From the NCBI GenBank assembly GCA_033765305.1, contig JANRID010000047.1, positions 1 through 34,088 on the forward strand: a stretch of 34,088 bases of DNA. The letters run 5' to 3'. Source of the DNA: RDXT01 sp033765305 (lineage in GTDB: Bacteria > Bacteroidota > Bacteroidia > J057). Of the stretch, positions 24,461 to 33,099 are shown piece by piece. Each line of letters begins with the position of its first letter. Position 1 is the stretch's first letter. The notes under the pieces were generated by a model. It was given only the letters and a program-made list of their open reading frames with translations. It searched no databases and was not told the DNA's origin. Position numbers and translations under genes: made by a program.

Positions 24461-25945
24461 ATGGCAAGCGCCCGCGAGCTGATCACGAGCCTGCCCCGGC
24501 GGCTGAAAGCCGACCGCGCCGCCGGCGTTTCGCTGCGCCTGCACCTCGATCTGAGCGGCCCGGAAGGCGGCCAGTGGACGGTGAGCGTGGAAGCGCAGGC
24601 CTGCGGGGTGCAGGAAGGGCTGCACGGCCTGCCCGGCTGCACGCTCCGCGCCCGTGCGGAGCACTACGCCGCCCTCGAGCTCGGCGAACTCAACCCCCAG
24701 ATGGCGCTGCTGAGCGGCAAGCTGAAGGTGGACGGCATCGCGCAGCTGATGGCATTTACCAAACTGTTCCGGCGCTACCGCCCGGAGGCGGAGGCGCCTG
24801 CCGCGCCGGGCATCCGGCGCAAGCCGCAGCAGGGCCCCCTGCTGGGCCTGCGCATCCTGGACCTCACGCGCCTGCTGCCCGGCCCCCTCGCCACCCAGAT
24901 GCTGGCCGACATGGGCGCCGAGGTGATCAAGATCGAGCATCCCGACAGCCCAGACTACGTGCGGGACGCGCCGCCGCAGCAGGGCGGCATTTCGGCCTAT
25001 TTCCTGGCTCTCAACCGCTCCAAGCGCTCCATATTCCTGCCCTACGGCAGTCCTGAGGGCAACCGCGCCTTCCTGGATCTGGTGCGCAGCGCCGACGCCG
25101 TGGTGGAGCAGTTCCGCCCTGGCGTACTGGAGCAGGCCGGTATCGGCTACGCCGCCGCTGCCGCCGTCAATCCCCGGATCTGCTATGTCTCCCTCACCGG
25201 CTACGGGCAGTCGGGGCCGTACAGCAGCCTGGCCGGCCACGACCTCAACTACCTGGCATACAGCGGCCTGCTGGCCCGCAACCGCGACGCATCCGGGCGG
25301 CCGGTGATCCCCGGCGTGCAGCTCGCCGATATCGCCTCGGGCAGCTACCTCACGGTGTCCGCCGTGCTGGCGGCGCTGCTCGGCGCGAAAGCCAGCGGCC
25401 AGGGCCAGCATGTGGATGTGAGCATGGCTGAAGGCATGCTGCCCCTGCACGCGCTCGCGTACGCGGAGCTGGGAGCCGGCGCATCTGTGCCGCCGAACGG
25501 GCAGGGCCTGCTCTCCGGCGGCCTCGTCAACTACCGGGTGTACCCCACCCAGGATGGGAAATGGGTCGCTCTGGGTGCCCTGGAACCTAAATTCTGGGAG
25601 GCATTCTGCGATGCGGCCGGAAAACCGGAGTGGAAGCCTGGCATTGTGCCGGAACAGGCGGCGCAGATGGGTCTGGCGGCCCAGGTCGAGGCGCTGTTCC
25701 GCAGCCAACCCCGTGCATATTGGGCACATCTCGGCCAGACGGCTGACTGCTGCCTGTCTCCGGTGCTCGAACTGGAGGAATTGGACCAGGACTCCCACCT
25801 GGTGGAGCGGAATGCCTTCATCGTTCAGCAGCATCCGGAGGCGGGCGAGGTGCGCGGCATCGCGACGCCCATCCGCTTCAGCCGCACCCCTGCGCAGGCT
25901 CAATGGCCTGCCTCTGCATCGCCTGTTGACCTCGTAGAACCCTGA
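24461..25945 (+). CDS. SCP2-like domain fused to alpha-methylacyl-CoA racemase
   Basis: Residues 1-105 form an SCP2-like domain ending MALLSGKLKVDGIAQLMAFTKLFRRY-type sequence. Residues 125-494 are a family III CoA-transferase fold (LLGLRILDLTRLLPGPLATQ). The three residues that distinguish alpha-methylacyl-CoA racemase are all present with the spacing of the mycobacterial enzyme: H260 in GHDLNYLA, D290 in LADIASG and E375 in GALEPKF. The enzyme interconverts 2R- and 2S-methylacyl-CoA so that S-specific dehydrogenases can act. The adjoining dehydrogenases fit that role. A CoA-transferase function is less likely because the aspartate of those enzymes is in a different context. An N-terminal SCP2 fusion is unusual and mirrors the C-terminal SCP2 of the neighbouring dehydrogenases. 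Confidence 0.87.
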   Translation: MASARELITSLPRRLKADRAAGVSLRLHLDLSGPEGGQWTVSVEAQACGVQEGLHGLPGCTLRARAEHYAALELGELNPQMALLSGKLKVDGIAQLMAFTKLFRRYRPEAEAPAAPGIRRKPQQGPLLGLRILDLTRLLPGPLATQMLADMGAEVIKIEHPDSPDYVRDAPPQQGGISAYFLALNRSKRSIFLPYGSPEGNRAFLDLVRSADAVVEQFRPGVLEQAGIGYAAAAAVNPRICYVSLTGYGQSGPYSSLAGHDLNYLAYSGLLARNRDASGRPVIPGVQLADIASGSYLTVSAVLAALLGAKASGQGQHVDVSMAEGMLPLHALAYAELGAGASVPPNGQGLLSGGLVNYRVYPTQDGKWVALGALEPKFWEAFCDAAGKPEWKPGIVPEQAAQMGLAAQVEALFRSQPRAYWAHLGQTADCCLSPVLELEELDQDSHLVERNAFIVQQHPEAGEVRGIATPIRFSRTPAQAQWPASASPVDLVEP

Positions 25946-25990
25946 ACTGCCCGGCATTTGCCGGATTTGGATCCATAATCAGCCAGCAGC

Positions 25991-26587
25991 GTGGACAAAC
26001 GAAGCCATTACATCAAGGAGTCGCTCAAGCTCTTCCTCAAATACGGCATCCGCACGGTGACGGTGGGCCAGATCACGGCCCAGCTCAACATCTCCAGCAA
26101 GACCTTGTACCTGCTGTTCGGCGATAAGACCGGCTTGGTCTATGCCTGCTTCCAGCTGTATGCCCAAAACTCGCAGAAGGCCTACGAAAAACTGGAGCAG
26201 GAGTCCGAAAACGTCGCGGATCTGCTGATCCGCTTCTACAACAAGCTTGTCGAGAGCTTCGGGCGCATCAACCCCAACTTTTTCAACGACATCTCGGCCT
26301 ATTTTCCCGAGCTCTGGAACAGCGACGAGGCCTTCGGCCTGGAGCAGACCCGGCAGCTGCTGCGCCGGGGCGTCGAGGAGGCGCTGTTTGTGCCGCATCT
26401 GGAGGTGCCGGTCTGTGCCGAGACGCTCACCATGCTTCTGCGCTCCATGTTCGAAAAGGAATCCTTCGAAGGCCGGGGCATGCCCCTGCTGCTGACCAAT
26501 GTGCTCTGGCCTTATGTGCGCGGGCTCTGCACCGCACGGGGCCTGGAAGAGTTCCGCAAATACCGCAAAGTCTTTACCATCGCCTGA
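25991..26587 (+). CDS. TetR/AcrR-family transcriptional regulator
   Basis: The start is a GTG at 25991 (MDKRSHYIKESLKLFLKYG), placing the first helix at the N-terminus as usual. The DNA-binding HTH is residues 20-53 (TVGQITAQLNISSKTLYLLFGDK). The ligand domain, residues 70-198, has no recognised motif but is of normal length for the family. It lies within the operon, 45 nt after the racemase and 28 nt before the second dehydrogenase. It is a plausible local repressor that responds to an acyl-CoA or fatty acid, as many TetR regulators of beta-oxidation do; that role is inferred from position. Confidence 0.88.
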   Translation: MDKRSHYIKESLKLFLKYGIRTVTVGQITAQLNISSKTLYLLFGDKTGLVYACFQLYAQNSQKAYEKLEQESENVADLLIRFYNKLVESFGRINPNFFNDISAYFPELWNSDEAFGLEQTRQLLRRGVEEALFVPHLEVPVCAETLTMLLRSMFEKESFEGRGMPLLLTNVLWPYVRGLCTARGLEEFRKYRKVFTIA

Positions 26588-26615
26588 TTCTCCGCCTGAT
26601 TTTACCTCATTTGCT

Positions 26616-28118
26616 ATGGACTACTACTTTTCAGCCGATCATCAGCTCTTCCGGGACAGCCTGCGGCAGTTTCTGGCGCGCGAAGTGCTCCCGAATATCG
26701 ACCAGTGGGAGCAGGACGGGCGTATTCCCAGGGAACTCTGGCCGAAATTCGGCGAAATGGGCTACCTGGGCCTCAATTATCCCGAATCCTACGGCGGACA
26801 GGGGCTCGATTTCTTCTATTCGGTGGTCTTTCTCGAAGAAATTGCCCGCTGCTTCTCCGGCGGCTTCGCCATCATGCCCACGGTGCAGCAGTACATGGCT
26901 TCGCCCTACCTGTTCCACTACGGCAGCGAATTTCTGAAGGAAACGTACCTGCGGAAGGCCATCAGCGGGGAGTGGATCTGTTCCATTGCCATTACGGAGC
27001 CAGGCGCAGGCTCGGATGTGGCCAATATTCAGACCAAAGCGGTGCGGGAAGGCGATTATTACATAGTGAACGGTTCCAAGACCTTCATCACGAACGGGGT
27101 GTATGGCGATTTTCTGATTACGGTAGTCAAAACGGACCCTGATGCGGGCACGGCGGGCTTCAGCCTGCTCGTCATCGACCGGCATGCGCCGGGGGTGAGC
27201 GCTACCGCGCTGAATAAGCTTGGCTGGCATGCCTCGGACACGGCGGAGCTGGCCTTCGACCAGGTGCGAGTGCCGGTGGAGAACCGGATCGGCGAGGAAG
27301 GCAAGGGCTTCTACTACCTGATGGGCGGCCTGCAGCTGGAGCGGCTCTCCGGGGCCATTGCGGCGGTATCGGCTTCGCAGCATGCGCTGGAATATACGCT
27401 GGGCTACATGGAGCAGCGGCAGGCCTTCGGGCGGCCGCTGAGCAAGTTTCAGGTGCTGCGGCACCGCATCGCCGACCTGGCGGCGCGGATCGAGTCGGTG
27501 CGCTACTTCGTGTACCACCTCTGCCGCGTGCACAACGACGGCGGCTATGCCGTCAAGGAGTGCTCGATGGCCAAGCTGCTGGCGACGGAGCTTTCGGACC
27601 AGGTGATGTACCAGTGCCTGCAGATGTTCGGCGGCTACGGGTATATCGAGGAGTACAAGATTGCGCGGATGTTCCGCGACAGCCGGATCGGCACCATCGG
27701 GGGCGGGAGTTCGGAGATCATGCGGGAGATCATTGCGAAGATGGTCATCGACGACGTGCAGTACCAGCGGGCGGAGGAGCCTGCGGAAGCGCCGGCGGGC
27801 ATGCCGGAAGCCGGCGCAGGCCTTGCGGCCCTGACGGAGCGGGTGCGGCGCCGGGCGGCGAAGGCGCCGCCGCTGGGGCTGCGGATCAAATTTGCCCTGG
27901 CGGATGCGGGCGTGATCCTGCTGGACGGCAGCGGCGCTGAAAACCTCGTCGGCAATGCCGACGGCGAGGCGGCCTGTACCATCGGCGTGAGCGAAGCGGA
28001 CTTCGCCGCCGTGCTGGACGGCCGGCTGAACGCGATGCAGGCCTTTATGAGCGGCAAGTTCCAGGTCGGCGGGGACCTGAGCGCGGCGATGAAGCTGGGG
28101 AAGGTGCTTGGGGGGTAG
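26616..28118 (+). CDS. Acyl-CoA dehydrogenase fused to a C-terminal SCP2-like domain (second copy)
   Basis: The start at 26616 is chosen because MDYYFSADHQLFRDSLRQFL matches the N-terminus of the first copy; the longer frame runs back into the tetR gene. Motifs of the 500-residue protein are AITEPGAGSDVAN near 125-137, RLSGAIAAV, QAFGRPLSKFQ and GGYGYIEEYKIARMFRDSRI at 339-358, with E346 as the likely catalytic base, then IGGGSSEIMREII. A Pro/Ala-rich linker leads to an SCP2-like domain (about 398-500) ending FMSGKFQVGGDLSAAMKLGKVL. Its similarity to the first dehydrogenase across both domains indicates duplication of the fused gene. The two copies may act on different chain lengths or stereoisomers. 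It ends 10 nt from a convergent gene. Confidence 0.88.
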   Translation: MDYYFSADHQLFRDSLRQFLAREVLPNIDQWEQDGRIPRELWPKFGEMGYLGLNYPESYGGQGLDFFYSVVFLEEIARCFSGGFAIMPTVQQYMASPYLFHYGSEFLKETYLRKAISGEWICSIAITEPGAGSDVANIQTKAVREGDYYIVNGSKTFITNGVYGDFLITVVKTDPDAGTAGFSLLVIDRHAPGVSATALNKLGWHASDTAELAFDQVRVPVENRIGEEGKGFYYLMGGLQLERLSGAIAAVSASQHALEYTLGYMEQRQAFGRPLSKFQVLRHRIADLAARIESVRYFVYHLCRVHNDGGYAVKECSMAKLLATELSDQVMYQCLQMFGGYGYIEEYKIARMFRDSRIGTIGGGSSEIMREIIAKMVIDDVQYQRAEEPAEAPAGMPEAGAGLAALTERVRRRAAKAPPLGLRIKFALADAGVILLDGSGAENLVGNADGEAACTIGVSEADFAAVLDGRLNAMQAFMSGKFQVGGDLSAAMKLGKVLGG

Positions 28119-28128
28119 GGGGAGGAAC

Positions 28129-29520
28129 CTATTTTATCTGCATCCGGAACCAGTACAAATCCGTCACCGGCCGGGTTCGGGCAGCAAGGTCTGCCAGCAC
28201 TTCCGGCGGGTCTCCGGCCGCCAGCCGCTCGTACAGATACAGGGTATTGAGCAGGGCGGGTTTATAGCGGCTCCAACTGGGGTCTTTGGAACGTTGTACG
28301 ACCCGGATCAGGTTGGCCAGAAACTGCTGAGTCTCCGGATCCTGCGTCCGGACCCGGCTGTACAGCGCCTGCCAGTGGGCTACCCGTGCGCTAATGCGCA
28401 TCCATGGCTGCCGGTAGCGGTAGCTGAGCTGCTGCAATGCCTCCGAATACCGTTCCTCATACAGGGCCAGCAGCCCCTCGCAGTATCGGACCGCTTCGCT
28501 GGCTTCTTCGGATGCCGGCGCATACGCCACCGGGGTGTCAGCCAGGAAAGTGTTCAGGTAGCCCCGGGCTTTCTGGGTCTGGCCGGTCTGCAGCAGGGCG
28601 GTGACCAGGTTGATGAGGTGCTTCCACTTGGCCGACCTCCGGTCGAGAAGCCCCTGTTCCCAGCCCCATGCATAGAGATCCGCCAGTTCCTGCGCAGCTT
28701 CGGAACTTCCGCTGCTGATTTTCATGCGGACGAAGAAGTTGAAGAGCAGATTCAGAAAATTGCCCGCGTGCTCCGGGCCTAGCTGGCCATGCTGCTGCAT
28801 CAGCGTTTCCTTCAGCTGGATGGACGCCGCCCATTCGCCTGCATGATGCAGCTGATAGTGAAGCAGGTACATGCGCAGCAGGGCCTGATCCGTCTGCCGG
28901 GCGATATACGCCGAAAGCGCATCTGCCGGCGGCCAGAGTGGGGGCAGATCCGGATAATGGGCTTCCTGCCCCAGTGCGTCGCAGGCCAGTGCAGCGGTTT
29001 CATATGCCCAGGTCAAGTTAGCCTGCTGCATCATGGCGGGCAGCAGCGCCAGTCCCTGCGGTGCCAGCCCCTGCAACTGCCCCATATAGGCTTCACGCGT
29101 CAGCTCGAACCGCATCCGCGCCTGCTGGTCTGCGGTGCCGGATGTCGCCAGATTCTGCATGCACTCCTCATAAATCTGGTCGAACTGCGCAGACAGCTGC
29201 CGCCTGCGCAGCTCGCGCAGCAGCAGCAGCCCTTCGAGCCCAGGTTCCTGTTTCATCGCAGCCTGCACCAGCACCTCCCGGATGCAGGCGGATACCAGCG
29301 CCTCTACTTGCCGGAACTCTTTGGGGCGCTCGGCCAGGCCCATCCGGGCCCGGAGATCCGCTTTATCCAGCGTGTCGCTACGGGGGGGCAGCAGCGCCTG
29401 GAACAGTTCCAGCGCATGCTGGCCGCGCTTTCCACGGTTGCGCTGCAAGGCCTGCCGCACCAGCCGGACTTCCGGCGGCAGCAGCAGCTGGCTGAGCTGA
29501 TAGACCCGGGAGTTTTTCAT
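28129..29520 (-). CDS. Uncharacterised helical, TPR-like protein
   Basis: The start at 29520 (MKNSRVYQLSQLLLPPEVRLV) is preferred over 29565 because a promoter-like motif lies just upstream and would exclude the longer form. The 463-residue protein is almost wholly helical, rich in Leu, Gln, Ala and Glu. It has TPR-like helix pairs such as HLINLVTALLQTGQTQKARGYLNTFL and a segment ALLALYEERYSEALQQL, suggesting an alpha-solenoid. There is no signal peptide, membrane segment or enzymatic motif. I recall similar orphan proteins in Saprospiria genomes but can give no function. It is convergent with the dehydrogenase operon, with only 10 nt between the stop codons. Confidence 0.8.
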   Translation of the reverse strand: MKNSRVYQLSQLLLPPEVRLVRQALQRNRGKRGQHALELFQALLPPRSDTLDKADLRARMGLAERPKEFRQVEALVSACIREVLVQAAMKQEPGLEGLLLLRELRRRQLSAQFDQIYEECMQNLATSGTADQQARMRFELTREAYMGQLQGLAPQGLALLPAMMQQANLTWAYETAALACDALGQEAHYPDLPPLWPPADALSAYIARQTDQALLRMYLLHYQLHHAGEWAASIQLKETLMQQHGQLGPEHAGNFLNLLFNFFVRMKISSGSSEAAQELADLYAWGWEQGLLDRRSAKWKHLINLVTALLQTGQTQKARGYLNTFLADTPVAYAPASEEASEAVRYCEGLLALYEERYSEALQQLSYRYRQPWMRISARVAHWQALYSRVRTQDPETQQFLANLIRVVQRSKDPSWSRYKPALLNTLYLYERLAAGDPPEVLADLAARTRPVTDLYWFRMQIK

Positions 29521-29538
29521 ATGAATGGGTTTTTGGGA

Positions 29539-29569
29539 CAAAAATGATATACATGCCACTGACATTCAA
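29539..29569 (-). promoter_or_regulatory. Candidate promoter for the helical protein gene
   Basis: On the minus strand TTG (29567-29569), 20 nt, then CATTTTTG (29539-29546), a one-mismatch TAnnTTTG, lie 18 nt before the ATG. The surrounding spacer (29521-29777) is clearly AT-rich; nothing else in it is recognised. Confidence 0.4.
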
Positions 29570-29777
29570 TTTATTATATCAAAATTGTGTTCCAATTTAA
29601 TGGGACGACTGCCTGATTCTGGTGTTGTGCGACAGGTAAAATCAGCACATCTTCCAGCGTAGCATTTTAGACAACAGACAGGGTCATCCACGAGACGGAA
29701 TGCAAGCTATTCGCTTTCCATTACAATGCAATGATTCAGGTCATCCGCCGCTTTTTAGCCCAACTTATAGAATATAT

Positions 29778-30323
29778 ATGCCAACCAAACCCTATCTGAG
29801 TCAACCCGATCTGAAGCGCCTTCTGGAAACGCCTGCTTCCGCCAAAGAGAAAGCGATGCTGGCCTGCTACTTTGGCGGCGGGCTCAAGGTACATGAACTG
29901 CGCGGGCTGGAGATCAAGGACCTCCGGCTGCAGGATCCGCATCCCTCGATGCTGCTGCCGGGGCATAGCGGCGGCTTTGTGCAGCGGGCGGTGCCGGACA
30001 CGCTGAAGCAGACCCTCGAAGCTTATCTGGCCCAAGAGCGCCCCGGGCGCTGGGTATTCGAGAGCGGGTACCTGGAGCCCTATACGGGCCGGGGCATCGA
30101 GAAGGTCTTTGAGCGGATGGGCCGCCGGGCAGGGCTGAGCGTCAAAGTCACGCCCACCCTGATCCGGAACACTTTCATTATCAAACTGATTCAATACGAC
30201 TCCGCCAAGGAGTGCATCTGTCAGATGGCAGGTCTGCGTTCACCTAAAGCCCTGATACCCTACTACGAATCCTGCCTGATTACAAGCATCCGCCCCCGCA
30301 ATCCGCTGGAGGAGCTGGGGTGA
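29778..30323 (+). CDS. Degenerate single-domain tyrosine recombinase
   Basis: The start at 29778 (MPTKPYLSQPDLKRLLE) is chosen; upstream Met codons add low-quality sequence. The 181-residue protein corresponds to the catalytic domain of Xer/integrase proteins without the N-terminal core-binding domain. Aligned to the R-H-R-H-Y active site: GLKVHELRGLEI has Lys37 where the first Arg normally sits; TPTLIRNTF has Thr127 in place of His but keeps R130; MAGLRSPKA has Leu in place of the second His; PYY keeps a Tyr at the nucleophile position (Y162). Three of five catalytic residues are therefore changed. It is probably inactive as a recombinase or altered in mechanism, perhaps a DNA-binding relic or a domesticated protein. 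No attachment site is evident nearby. Confidence 0.7.
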   Translation: MPTKPYLSQPDLKRLLETPASAKEKAMLACYFGGGLKVHELRGLEIKDLRLQDPHPSMLLPGHSGGFVQRAVPDTLKQTLEAYLAQERPGRWVFESGYLEPYTGRGIEKVFERMGRRAGLSVKVTPTLIRNTFIIKLIQYDSAKECICQMAGLRSPKALIPYYESCLITSIRPRNPLEELG

Positions 30324-30439
30324 GTTCGGCGCAGGCCGGAAGCAGTTCGCATTTGGGCCGAATGTATGGCTAATCGCGAACATTTGATATTTGTGAAGTG
30401 AACGTATGAACATTGCTTCTGTACTACAATCTGACCCCC

Positions 30440-30880
30440 ATGACCCTGCTGCCGAATGAACAAAGGATACTGTCCTCATCGAATGGGCGTTTTATACTGA
30501 CGGATAGGAGAGCGATTTTGGAAGGAGAAACTTTTGGACAGGCTTATACGATCCATTGTTTTCTTGAGGACATCAGTGCAGTGGAATATGCCTATACCAG
30601 TAACAGGATTATGCTAGTTTTTGGTGTCATTTGTATTGTATTAGCTCCTTTCACATTGGCTATTTCTCTATTTGGCGCATTGATTTTTTTCGGAGTCTGG
30701 TGGGGTACCCGCAAGCGTGCCGTCCGACTTACCGCACATGCAGGCACAACACTGGACGTGCTGATTGATAGCCTTTCAACAGATAAAGTCAACGAACTGC
30801 TCTACGCAGTCCTAAAGTACAAAGAAGAACGGGTGCTGTACCTTTTCGGTCGATATCCTAATTCTAATACAGAAACATAA
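30440..30880 (+). CDS. Small membrane protein with PH-like ends, function unknown
   Basis: The start at 30440 (MTLLPNEQRILSSSNGRFILTDRR) is preferred over 30413 because NEQRIL...ILTDRR is the usual opening of bacterial PH-like membrane proteins. The 146-residue protein has an N-terminal beta-rich part to about 58, two closely spaced hydrophobic helices (about 59-85, IMLVFGVICIVLAPFTLAIS and LFGALIFFGVWWG), then a beta/alpha tail (RAVRLTAHAGTTLDVLI). It ends 8 nt before the SH3-YARHG membrane protein, so the two are likely to form an operon. AT content is higher than in the genes to the left. The function cannot be assigned. Confidence 0.7.
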   Translation: MTLLPNEQRILSSSNGRFILTDRRAILEGETFGQAYTIHCFLEDISAVEYAYTSNRIMLVFGVICIVLAPFTLAISLFGALIFFGVWWGTRKRAVRLTAHAGTTLDVLIDSLSTDKVNELLYAVLKYKEERVLYLFGRYPNSNTET

Positions 30881-30888
30881 TAGACAAT

Positions 30889-33075
30889 ATGGATTCCCGC
30901 AGAAACAACAGCGACCATGTGATTGGACTCACAGCGGCAGCAATGCTGCTGTTGGGTTTTTTTCTGCCATGGTTTGAAGTAAAAGGTTCCCAGCTGTTTG
31001 GGTTTAAGTCAGGCAGCATAGGAATTTCTCAATTGATCGAATCAACCTGGGAAACAGACTTCTTCCTGATATCCTTAATATATTTTCTCATTCCAGTTTC
31101 GATGATCCTATTTATTATACTCCGGACGGCAGGATACGGGAAGCAAAGAAAGGGAGAGGTAGTATGTGTGTCATTAGGGGTATTCTTCCCATTGTTGAAT
31201 CTGGTCTTATTCTTTGCGGGGCTGAGTGCAATTTCCCAGCTTTCGCAGGCTAGGCGGGGGCGTTCAGATCTAGGGAATGTGCTCGGCGATCTGGATGTAG
31301 ATCTTGCAGATATGGGGGGAATGCGGATTGGGATGATTCTGATGATGCTAGGGTCGCTGGTACTCATCGGCGAGATGCTGTATTATATGAGCCGCACCGG
31401 GGCTGATCCTGCTCCCAAGGCCCAGGCGCTGATCAAAGGTATTCTATCCGGACTTGTATTCGCATTGCTGATATATGGATGGGTAGAGCTGATTATGGCA
31501 GGCTTTAAAGGGGATGTGCTTGATACATCGAATGCTAACGCAGTCATGATTGGATTTATCTTCTTATTGTTTGCATTGTTCATTACCGCTATCGCCGGAA
31601 GCATGCTGCTGCACCGGCATATGGATGGGGGCGGGAGTATCGGCTATGAGCGAGCGTTGGGGACAGGGATGACCGCTGCTGCATCAGGCGGTTTCTTCTT
31701 ATTTCTGATTATCCTGTTAGGGGCACCATCACGGTTTGGCAGCCTGATTTCCGGAAGTCAGATTATCTGGTGGACAGCGGTCTGGAGCCTGCTGGGATTT
31801 ATCATTGCTTCTATAGCTGCCGCTGCAATCGGACGGGAACAGGCTGATGCCGGAGTGCTTAATTCTGGATCGGAAGAAAACGGCCTTCTCTATCATTCGG
31901 AGGCTTCAAGGCAGTTGGCCGCAAAGTCAGGCGATCCTGAACGGGACCGTGATCGTACTGAGGGCATTCAGTATTTTACAGAAAAAGATACTTCGGCCGA
32001 TGCTCCTTCCATAATAAAACCGCTAGATAGCAAGAAAATTATACCTAAAGATTCCGTATCCTCAGGTATCCAGTACTTTGCGAAGCAGGAAAGTCCCGAC
32101 GAACATAATGCTGGAAACGAAATGATTGCACGGGTTGAACCCAAGACAGAGCCCGAGCAGATCCGCATAGCGGAAATACAGAAAACGGAAACAAGAGCGG
32201 ATATACCGCTATTGGAAGACACGCCGGTCCGCTTTCCGCGCAAGAAGCGCGTGCGGAGGCTGCTTCTGCTGTCGGGTTTCATACTGCTGACAGGAGGTGC
32301 AGTGACTGCAGGCTGGCTTACGAATTGGTTCGGGCTGGTCCAGGCGGAAACTGCGGGCCAGCAGGCCGCTCCTGCCATCGTCCGTGCCACTGTGGACGGG
32401 CTCCGGGTGCGTCAGGAGCCTGGCATGCAGGCGGCTGTCGTGGACGGGCTGGCAGAAGGCGAGGCAGCCCACTACGGCGGCCAGCAGTCGGCCTATACCG
32501 AAACCCAATTCCTTCGCGACCAGCAGGTTACGGCTCCCTGGTACCGGATCCGCACCCAGCGAGGGACAGAGGGCTGGGTATTCGGCGGCGGCATCCGGAT
32601 GGAGCCGGCCGGGTCTCCGCTGTCGTATCCGGCTGTGATTCAGGACCCCGACGGATACACCAATGTGCGCAATGGCCCCGGAACCCAGCATCAGGTCATC
32701 GAGCAGGTGTACAACAGCCAGGTTTTTCAGGTGCTGAGCCAGGCAGGAGAATGGTGGAAAGTCCAGACGCCGGGCGGCAGAACAGGCTTTATGCACCGCA
32801 GCCGGGTCCGGATGCAAGGCAATTTCCCCGGCAGTTTTCCGCAGGCCTCCATGCGGATTCTCTCCGCCGACGAGCTCCGCACGTACAGCAAGGAAACCCT
32901 CCGCCTGATGCGCAATGAGATCTTCGCACGGCACGGATTCGTCTTCGGCAAGGATGACCTGAAAGTATACTTCGGGCAGCAACCCTGGTACCAGCCTTGC
33001 TGTCAGGATGTTACAGACAAGCTCAGCATGCTGGAGCGGGAGAATATCAGGATGATTTTGGAAATGGAGCGATGA
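30889..33075 (+). CDS. Polytopic membrane protein with SH3-like domains and C-terminal YARHG domain
   Basis: The 728-residue protein has about eight hydrophobic segments in residues 10-310 (beginning VIGLTAAAMLLLGFFLPWF), a charged linker of about 150 residues, a further transmembrane helix near 457-478 (LLLLSGFILLTGGAVTAGWL), and an extracytoplasmic C-terminus. That end has two bacterial SH3-like domains, one from about 500 (VDGLRVRQEPG) and one from about 587 (YTNVRNGPGTQHQVIEQV ... GEWWKVQTPGGRTGF). It finishes with a YARHG domain from about 655, containing LRLMRNEIFARHGFVF and ending at the stop. SH3-like and YARHG domains are typical of envelope proteins that contact peptidoglycan or other surface material. 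It follows the small PH-like membrane protein by 8 nt. A sensor or envelope scaffold role is an inference. Confidence 0.85.
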   Translation: MDSRRNNSDHVIGLTAAAMLLLGFFLPWFEVKGSQLFGFKSGSIGISQLIESTWETDFFLISLIYFLIPVSMILFIILRTAGYGKQRKGEVVCVSLGVFFPLLNLVLFFAGLSAISQLSQARRGRSDLGNVLGDLDVDLADMGGMRIGMILMMLGSLVLIGEMLYYMSRTGADPAPKAQALIKGILSGLVFALLIYGWVELIMAGFKGDVLDTSNANAVMIGFIFLLFALFITAIAGSMLLHRHMDGGGSIGYERALGTGMTAAASGGFFLFLIILLGAPSRFGSLISGSQIIWWTAVWSLLGFIIASIAAAAIGREQADAGVLNSGSEENGLLYHSEASRQLAAKSGDPERDRDRTEGIQYFTEKDTSADAPSIIKPLDSKKIIPKDSVSSGIQYFAKQESPDEHNAGNEMIARVEPKTEPEQIRIAEIQKTETRADIPLLEDTPVRFPRKKRVRRLLLLSGFILLTGGAVTAGWLTNWFGLVQAETAGQQAAPAIVRATVDGLRVRQEPGMQAAVVDGLAEGEAAHYGGQQSAYTETQFLRDQQVTAPWYRIRTQRGTEGWVFGGGIRMEPAGSPLSYPAVIQDPDGYTNVRNGPGTQHQVIEQVYNSQVFQVLSQAGEWWKVQTPGGRTGFMHRSRVRMQGNFPGSFPQASMRILSADELRTYSKETLRLMRNEIFARHGFVFGKDDLKVYFGQQPWYQPCCQDVTDKLSMLERENIRMILEMER

Positions 33076-33099
33076 TGAAAAACTAACTTATTTATATGT

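Noticed and set aside
29580..29700. tRNA or small RNA gene in the AT-rich spacer
   Set aside because: No cloverleaf, T-loop motif or strong stem is visible.
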